Made by a program: the position numbers and the translations under genes. DNA of 64,000 nucleotides from Neopestalotiopsis rosae. Its lineage: Eukaryota; Ascomycota; Sordariomycetes; Amphisphaeriales; Sporocadaceae. Where the stretch lies: NCBI GenBank assembly GCA_023078685.1, contig JALGAS010000002.1, positions 4,464,001-4,528,000 of the forward strand, written 5' to 3'. Positions 57,186 through 64,000 of this stretch are shown here, piece after piece. The notes beneath the pieces are model-generated. The model saw nothing but the letters and a program-made list of their open reading frames with translations, made no database searches and was not told where the DNA came from. Every line of letters starts with the position of its first letter. Within the stretch, counting starts at the first letter, position 1.

Positions 57186-58970
57186 GCTCAAGACGTATGT
57201 ATGTAGGTAGGAAGGTTAGGTATATTCGGTACAATCCTGTCCTGCCCTTGCTATTATTACCCGACGACTCCCCGAACCACCAATAGTCAAAAGGAGCGTA
57301 AAGAGAGACGACGTCGTTGGAAAGAGGGTGGGTGAAATTAGTAATAGAAAAAAAGAGCGACGATGATCTAACAATCAATCATTTCATCCCACCTGATTCT
57401 GCTGCTTCGGTCAACGAGAGAAGGAGAGTAAAACAGGAAAACTTGACCCAAGGCTTAGACGCTCTCATCGGCGACGGCGGAGGCGGGCGTGTTTTAATGG
57501 AAAAGCTGCTGGCTGCTTGCTGGCTGACAGGTTTGAACCAGACTGACCTGACCTCACTCTTTTGCGCTGGGCTATGTTTCACTGCTCCACCCCCGTTGCA
57601 GCTCGCACCCCGGTCTTCCTGCACCTCCCAGCCTTCAGCCCGCCCGGCGGCACACAGCAGAACAAGCAATAGCGGTTGCAGCGCCTCTGTATGCGCCCTC
57701 TCAGGCCTACACATGCCTGCAAACATGCCTGCTAGGGCTCTCTGCCGTGTCTGCTGACGGCATCCTCAGATTGGCTGAGAGCCGAGCCGGGATTTCTGGC
57801 GACGATGGATGATGGATGCTAGCCCCCCGGATTTGTCTACAAACTACACTAAGGAAAAAATAAGGTCATCGCCGTCCAAGCTCAAAGCTGTCCTCCCAGC
57901 TTTCAGCTTGCAGACTTCTCAGAGGCCTCAAGTTCCCACTCTTTTTTTTTTCCCTCTTGTCGCTCGCCCAATGCGTCAGTGTCTCGCGATTGGACCAGCC
58001 GAGGAAAACCTTCACGGAATAACTACCTGCTACCTACCTGACGGGTATCGAGTCCAATCTTGGATCGCTTCAAAGTGGACACTCTATGACTTGTCTCGGT
58101 AGTCCGTGCGGCGATAGGTCAACTGGAGGGCCACAAGTTTTCACGAGACCTTGGAACCACGGACACTAAGCACAACCATGTCTACCCAAGACGAATATCT
58201 GACGTGATGGATGTCTCAACAGGGTAAAATGTCCATCTACCTCGTCAGGCTGAAAGGAATAGAGTCATAGTGGTATGGAGCGATCGGATCGTCCTCGGTA
58301 TAGCTTGCATGCTTATCATGCATGGCAAATTGACCACAAGGCTATGCGCGAACGCGACGATACGATGGAATGGATCACCACAGATTCAGACTGCCATAGC
58401 CGATGCACCCTTCATTTCCAGTGGATCCAGCACGCACCGCAGGCTTACTACACCAGATTTTTTTTCTCCATTGCCAGATGACGCATATTTGCTTCTTCTT
58501 TCTCCTGAACACCACAGATGCCAGCTCACCACGCCGACCCAATTATCGTGACTTCTTCACCGAATATATTCTGCCCATTGATGGATAATATGCGGCACAT
58601 CATACGTCTCGACGCAGGCTACAGTGTCTTGTTGGAGCATCGAGAGGTCTAGACATCGTCATTCCACAAAAGCAGGGCCCAAGTCTATCCACCGTCACGT
58701 TCGTCAGGAATTGCAAGTCTGCCACGTTGTCCGGGCCGCTACACGGGTCAGAGGCTAAAGATGGAGCAAACGGACAAGATCGCCCAGGAGTGGAGTTCAG
58801 AGGCCAGGCCTAGCCAGCGCTTATAACTTGGGGTGTGGTATGTGCACGGCACAGAAAATGAAGGACCCAATACCCTGAAAAAAATGTCCAAATTGTATTC
58901 AACTGCAAAGACGACGTGGTGATGTCCGATCCACTATAGGCTGCTGTCGAGTCATGCCCAGGCAGTCGTC
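57186..58970. other. 1.8-kb intergenic region
   Basis: It holds the promoter of the NLR-N/DnaJ-CTD gene and the 3' side of the second SDR gene. ORFs at 57317-57757 and 58270-58551 (+) lack domains. Pyrimidine-rich tracts occur near 57940-57960. No RNA gene seen. Confidence 0.4.
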
Positions 58971-60004
58971 TCAAAACAGACGTACAGTCGTGGTGATGCC
59001 TGCATCAATAATCAGGCCAGTCCCGTTGATGTAACTTGCTGCAGGACTGCACAAGAAGGCTATGGTGTCAGACACCTCATCGCACTCGGCTACACGCTTG
59101 ATGGGAACAATTGCGCCTATCATGTCCTTGACCTCGGGATTCTGCTTAAGTTCCTCGTCCAGCATTGGCGTACGCACCCACGACGGGCAGACCGCGTTGA
59201 CCCGAATGCCCATCTGCTGCATGGTCCATGGCTATCAGACATCAGCATCTTCTTCGACAACTTGAAGCTTTCAATCGTCTAACACAACAAAGATCGAATG
59301 AGGAGTATGCATACCTGCTGTTTTGGTGACAGCTAAGGACGCATGCTTGGATACGGTATAAGAAGCCTTGTTGGGCATTCCGACATACGAATTGGCTGAC
59401 CCCAGATTGATGATCACGCCACGCCCAATATCGCGTTCACCATTCCTGCTGCTCCAGGTCTTGGGAGTTTGACGGCGCATTGCCCTCACCTGTGCCTTCA
59501 CACAAAGTAAGTTGCCCCGGGTGTTGATGTTCATGACGCTGTCGAAGTTCTGCATGTCAGTCTCGGCTACGGGCACATGGACGCCGTCGCCAATCTAGAC
59601 AATGTATCAGTCTTTGCAGAAAATGCCTACGGATTTTCTTAGACGACCTACACCAGCAACGTTGATGGCATAATCGAGGCGCCCAAACTGCCCGACGACA
59701 AACTCGACCATGGCCTGTACCGATTTCTCGTCTTGGACGTTCATCTCAAACACCCGTGTCTGGTAGTCCTTATGAGTTGCAAATTTCCTGCTCTCTTCCG
59801 ACGAAGACACGGTTGTTTTCAAGTCCATGTCTGCGAAAATGACCACTCTTGCACCAGCCTCGGCGAGAGCAAAGGCCGTGTCTCTGCCTATACCGCGACC
59901 TGACTGGCATACACAAATCAGCATATTTGTGATGATGTTTGAGTGTCTCATATGCATACCCCTACCACGAGGGCGACGCCATCGAGCTGGGTGCTACGAA
60001 TCAT
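58971..60004 (-). CDS. Short-chain dehydrogenase/reductase with an apparent one-base frameshift
   Basis: Exons on the minus strand: 60004-59960, 59903-59652, 59594-59315 and 59231-58971, with introns of 56, 57 and 83 nt. The Rossmann start reads VVGSGRGIGRDTA across the first junction, followed by NVAGIGDG. The active-site Ser is in NLGSANSYVG, and YTVSKHASLAVTK supplies Tyr and Lys. The last exon ends with GIRVNAVCPSWVRTPM and INGTGLIIDAGITT, a classical FabG-like SDR. The third junction followed by AMDHA has the family spacing, but one surplus base within GCAGCAG (about 59213-59221) is then needed to reach the GIRVN frame, so the exon sum is one base off. A rare GC-AG splice (at 59317) would keep frame but lose the AMDHA match. 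The corrected length of about 279 aa is normal. Confidence 0.65.
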
Positions 60005-61357
60005 TATAATGCTTGAAAGGTAGCGGCTTCGAACTGACTTGTATTGAGGTTCTAGTTCAAGAGCTGGAGGAAAGCATGGCAGCTATGAAGCAGTGTTGAA
60101 GTGCCCCTTATGTTCCTCTGAATTAAGCTGTCGATCAACGCCATGATGCAATCTGAGCAGTACCACCATCTAGTAAGACCTAATATTCATGGATGGACTC
60201 AACTTGAACTCTTGTCATATTGAAGAACTTCATTGAATTCAAATCTGGACAAAACAGAGCAGTATGATACGCGCATGAGCTCATTACCTCGTGTAAACCT
60301 TCAATGTTGCATAGTGCTGATTTCGGCGATTTCGGCAAATTCAGTCTATAGCGCTGATGCACACTCTTTCCTCCTGCCCACCATCATGTCGGCAAGCTGG
60401 CTCGTCCTTTCATGTCCAAAATTGGATCTACATTCCTGAAGCCGACCAATCAGACCACTGACTGCTCTCGGTGCCCGGCCTGCTCCGCTCCCCAGCAGCA
60501 CGCGAAACAAGATCCAAGTTGTTTGCGAGCAAGAGTGGAGAGTATCACATTAATAAGGGAGACCAGCACAATCCGGCACTCGTTTTGTTGGTACCAACGC
60601 AAGGTAAGGTTCTGGATATAGCTGGTTGTCGCAATGACTATTTCCAGTGGTGCCAAGAAAGCATGCCTGTTTCAAATCGTATGCCAAGAGATCCTGCTCG
60701 CGCGATACCAGCCACCCCGAAAGGGAACAGGTTGCTTGCCGTAAGCGTATTGCCGTACCCGAGCCCTTCCCTTTCGCAATAAGCAAACAGCTGCAAAAGT
60801 GAGTAGTAAGAGGCTGGCAAAATTTGCTATTTGAAATCAACGAATAAAAAAAAGATTAAACACTTAATTTGCAATATTGCTTTGCTGATGCTAGAGTTTG
60901 CCGTGGCAGAAATGATACTGATCGATACTCCGTATCGCAGGTCAATGTCCCACAAGCATGTAGGTACGCCCCTCCCTATTGCGCAAGGCATAATACAGGT
61001 GGCGGGGGTCGGAGAGCGCTAAGAAGGAGGATCGCTAGGTCTCTACGATCAGTGTGGCTCCACTCGGAGTGAGACACGATCTACATACGTATACCCAGGA
61101 CAAGGGTCAAGACCTCTCTCCATTATAGACACGGACACACTGACAAATTGACATACTGGATGGATGATGCGCTGCTCTCTCTGTCCGAACTGCATCGATA
61201 TGGAGAGACCAGATACTCCGAATGCACTGTAATTGCTTGCATCGTGTGGCCTCATTCAGTGCCAGATGAAGAAGTATTTTAATGGAGGCATGCACGTATT
61301 GCAGCATGCAGGATGTTTAGTTGGGATAGCATGAATACCTAGGTAGATAATTACACA
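60005..61357. other. Divergent intergenic region between SDR and pyruvate decarboxylase genes
   Basis: 1.35 kb between two divergent start codons. Only short ORFs without domains. It must contain both promoters; a shared element was not recognised. Confidence 0.4.
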
Positions 61358-63073
61358 ATGAAGCTTGCAGAGTATCTTCTTCAACGTCTCCGACAACTAG
61401 GGGTCGAGTCCATTCATGGAGTTCCTGGCGATTACAATCTATCATTGCTCGACCACGTCGAACCCGCAGGTCTACGCTGGGTCGGCAACGTGAACGAGCT
61501 CAATGCCGCCTACGCAGCCGACGGCTACGCCAGAATCAAGGGCCTCTCCGCCCTGATCACCACCTTTGGCGTGGGCGAGCTGTCGGCCATCAATGCCATT
61601 GCCGGAGCCTATACCGAGCGAGCGACCGTCGTTCACATCGTCGGCGTCCCGGAGAGGGCCTCGCACGAGTCCAGGCTCTTGATTCACCATACGCTGAATG
61701 ATGGCGACTATCAACACTTTGCGCAGATGCACTCCCATGTCACCGTTGCGCAAGCCAGGCTCTGGGACGCTCGCACCAGCGCACAGAAGATTGATGAAGT
61801 CCTGCAACAGTGTCTGCTGCATAGTCGACCGGTCTACATTGAAATTCCCGTCGACCTCGTAGCCGCAGTGGTCTCAGGCGAGGGTCTTCAGTCCCCGTTG
61901 GCGCTCGTCGAACCTCCCTTTGGAGCTCGCGAAGAAGCTGTCCTGGCGCAGGTACTCGACAAGATGCGCTCCGCAAAAAAACCTCTCATCCTCATTGACG
62001 GCGAGGTACGAGCCATGGGCGTCGTAAGCGAAGTGCAACGGCTGGTCGACAGCACCGGGTGGCCAACATGGACCACTCCCTTTGGCAAAGGCCTCGTGGA
62101 CGAAACGGCTCCAAACTTGCACGGGGTCTACCAAGGCACCTTTGCAAAAGCTCGAGTCCGCGAATTTTACGAGGCGGCGGATTTGGTGCTGTGTTTTGGC
62201 CCTCACTGGAGCTCGAGCAATACGTATGGCTACTCGAGCATACCAAAGTCCGACATCTCTATCCTCTTCACCGACACCGTGGTAAAAGTGCAGGGCCAAA
62301 AACACCGCGACGTCTCGGTGAAACCCATGCTGCAGCACCTTTTGAAAAGCCTGGATGAAAACCCTTTGGTCGATCGATACGGCGAAGGGTACCCTGAAGA
62401 TGTCCTGAGCGATGAAAAGCTTCCCACGCCCAACGCTCCAGAGACGCTACCGTTAAACCAAGATCGGCTTTGGGGCGTACTCGCCAATATCTTGCGCCCT
62501 GGCGATATTCTACTGGGCGAGACAGGAACGGCAGGCTATGGCGTGCGCGTCATGCCTCTACCCAAACATGCCCGCGTCTTCACTCCCGTGACCTGGCTCT
62601 CCATCGGCTACATGCTCCCAGCTGCCCAAGGAGCAGCGCTCGCGCAGCGGGAGCTGATCGCCTCGTCCAACTATTTCGGCCTTTCCAGCGCGCGCACAAT
62701 TCTGATCATCGGCGACGGGAGCTTTCAAATGACGGTGCAGGAACTATCCACCATCATCCGACACGACCTCGACGTGCTCGTCATTCTGATCAACAACGAT
62801 GGCTACACGATTGAGCGATGCATCCACGGCCGCAAGCAGGGTTACAATGACATTGGTCGCTGGCGATACTTGCTCGCGCCGGCATTATTTGGGGCGGCCG
62901 ACAGCACCTACCTTGGTTCTGTGAGGACGTTTGGGGAGTTGAGTCGTGTTATTACTGATTTGGAAGCGCGGCAGGATACGGGTTTGGCCATGGTGGAGCT
63001 GTTCCTGCATTGCGAGGATGCTCCGGCGGGACCGCTGCGGCATTATCTCGATGTGCAGAAGAGTGAGGAGTAG
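61358..63073 (+). CDS. Pyruvate decarboxylase-like thiamine diphosphate enzyme
   Basis: Single exon, 571 aa, the usual length for fungal PDC. ThDP-dependent motifs are complete: HGVPGDYNLSLLD with Asp25, catalytic Glu47 in NELNAAYAADGYAR, His110/His111 in IHHTLNDGDY, GDGSFQMTVQELS at 452-464 and INNDGYTIE with Glu485. These correspond to Asp28, Glu51, His114/115 and Glu477 of yeast PDC, so decarboxylation of pyruvate or another 2-keto acid is expected in the cytosol, Mg2+-dependent. The protein is rather divergent from a housekeeping PDC in its middle domain (for example GPHWSSSNTYGYSSIPKSD), and it stands beside SDR and cyclase genes, so an accessory role with another 2-keto acid is possible. 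There is no intron. Confidence 0.87.
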   Translation: MKLAEYLLQRLRQLGVESIHGVPGDYNLSLLDHVEPAGLRWVGNVNELNAAYAADGYARIKGLSALITTFGVGELSAINAIAGAYTERATVVHIVGVPERASHESRLLIHHTLNDGDYQHFAQMHSHVTVAQARLWDARTSAQKIDEVLQQCLLHSRPVYIEIPVDLVAAVVSGEGLQSPLALVEPPFGAREEAVLAQVLDKMRSAKKPLILIDGEVRAMGVVSEVQRLVDSTGWPTWTTPFGKGLVDETAPNLHGVYQGTFAKARVREFYEAADLVLCFGPHWSSSNTYGYSSIPKSDISILFTDTVVKVQGQKHRDVSVKPMLQHLLKSLDENPLVDRYGEGYPEDVLSDEKLPTPNAPETLPLNQDRLWGVLANILRPGDILLGETGTAGYGVRVMPLPKHARVFTPVTWLSIGYMLPAAQGAALAQRELIASSNYFGLSSARTILIIGDGSFQMTVQELSTIIRHDLDVLVILINNDGYTIERCIHGRKQGYNDIGRWRYLLAPALFGAADSTYLGSVRTFGELSRVITDLEARQDTGLAMVELFLHCEDAPAGPLRHYLDVQKSEE

Positions 63074-63960
63074 ACAGATTCCAGTTATGGTCATGTCATG
63101 ATGGCATATTATATCATAAACGCACCATTGACTTGTTTAGCAAGACAAAAACCTCAAATGGTCAATGCAGTACCTTGCACTAAGCTAGACCATCTACATA
63201 CTACAATCCAAGCTGAGAACTACATCTACGGGGGCCTCGAGCTCATTTTCAAACAAGAGAATGAGAGAAGAACAAGGAAGCGAGACTGTCAGAATTCAAA
63301 TGTTATAATGCTATCCTGTCCAGTATCGTGAGTCAAGACCGGACCCAATTTATCTGCGAGTGCCAAGTCACACTTGAAATTGTTCTTGTATCACGGAGTG
63401 CACTCTGGAAAGTGAACAGGTGGAAACCATTTGCAAAGTCACATCGTAACACACTAGAAGTTTTTGATCATTCTGTTCTGTGAGTCTGCTGAGATGCGGA
63501 CGGCTGCCCAGATACTTGGCGTTTGAGATAACGGTTCGGACAAAGCATCGGAGAATGCTTCGAACGACGTGACTTGGCACTCTCCCTATCACGGAGCACT
63601 CACGATGTACAGTCACATGCGAGCCTAAGAGAAGCGGTTCTTAGCATTGAACCAGTCTGCGAATTGACTGACGCACTCCACCCTCCACTGCTGATAATTT
63701 ATACTTGTCCATGATGGACTATTGTCTCATGCTGCGCATTACCTGACTAAAGATGAGCATTCGGAGTGTAGCTGATACTCCGGTGATCTCATGAAACGGT
63801 TCATTATTGCATGTTCTAACCCGTATGCAGATATATCATCTATTCAACATCCTGTCTACTCCTCTCTATGAAAGATCCGCTCATGACTCTATTAAGGACA
63901 ATCTTTTTCTGATTGACACCAGCTTTCTTCCCTCGTTAACAATTTAACCTTCATTGTACC
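63074..63960. other. Intergenic region
   Basis: About 890 nt with the 3' UTR of the pyruvate decarboxylase-like gene and the promoter of the next plus-strand gene. A pyrimidine-rich stretch precedes the next ATG. No other feature seen. Confidence 0.4.
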
Positions 63961-64000
63961 ATGTCATTCTCCGCCAAGGTTCAACAGTACCGCCAAAATA
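63961..64000 (+). CDS. 5' end of an unidentified gene, cut by the window
   Basis: ATG in a good context (GTACCATGTC) opens a frame MSFSAKVQQYRQN that runs off the window. It follows a promoter-like pyrimidine-rich leader. Only 13 codons are available, so no family can be named. Confidence 0.4.
   Translation, partial: MSFSAKVQQYRQN

Overview
This window is nuclear DNA of a filamentous ascomycete. Most genes carry short introns of about 46-105 nt with GTRNGT donors, CTRAY-like branch sites and YAG acceptors. The protein families (FarA/CTF1-type regulator, TRI12-type pump, PNP-ankyrin protein, CorA-like protein, NLR-type N-terminal domain) are typical of Pezizomycotina. A Sordariomycete, probably Hypocreales, is my inference. 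Exon structures were built by hand from frame, splice signals and family continuity, and nothing was searched. No tRNA, rRNA, CRISPR array or intact transposon was recognised.

Left part (0-26 kb): a nuclear DUF2011-like protein; a nucleoside-phosphorylase/ankyrin protein; a FarA/CTF1-alpha-like fatty-acid regulator followed by about 6.6 kb with no convincing gene; an intronless S9 peptidase of the glutamyl-endopeptidase type; a TRI12-like efflux pump; the ribosome-biogenesis factor Alb1; and a membrane-anchored DUF3445 (heme-dependent oxidative N-demethylase-like) protein.

Middle part (26-40 kb): a Ctr copper transporter and a ferric reductase are divergently transcribed from one 1.3 kb region that contains a 14-nt inverted repeat with GCTC cores, which suggests a copper/iron uptake module under shared control. 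They are followed by a membrane alpha/beta hydrolase, a zinc-free MDR reductase, a ceramide-synthase paralogue and a secreted Asp-box (BNR/Ycf48-like) protein.

Right part (40-64 kb): accessory in character. It holds a CorA-like membrane protein, an anion/cation symporter of the Dal5/Tna1 type, a SnoaL-like protein, an SDR lacking the catalytic Tyr, a CotH-like protein, a secreted CAP/PR-1 protein, a PF04199 cyclase, a protein joining an NLR-type N-terminal domain to a DnaJ C-terminal domain without a J domain, a second SDR, a pyruvate decarboxylase paralogue and the first codons of a further gene. Three genes here are interrupted: SnoaL by TAG, CotH by TAA and the second SDR by an apparent one-base frameshift.

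The most interesting candidate is the NLR-N/DnaJ-CTD protein at 55161-57185. Together with the PNP-ankyrin and CorA-like proteins it gives the window three families often linked to fungal self/non-self recognition.
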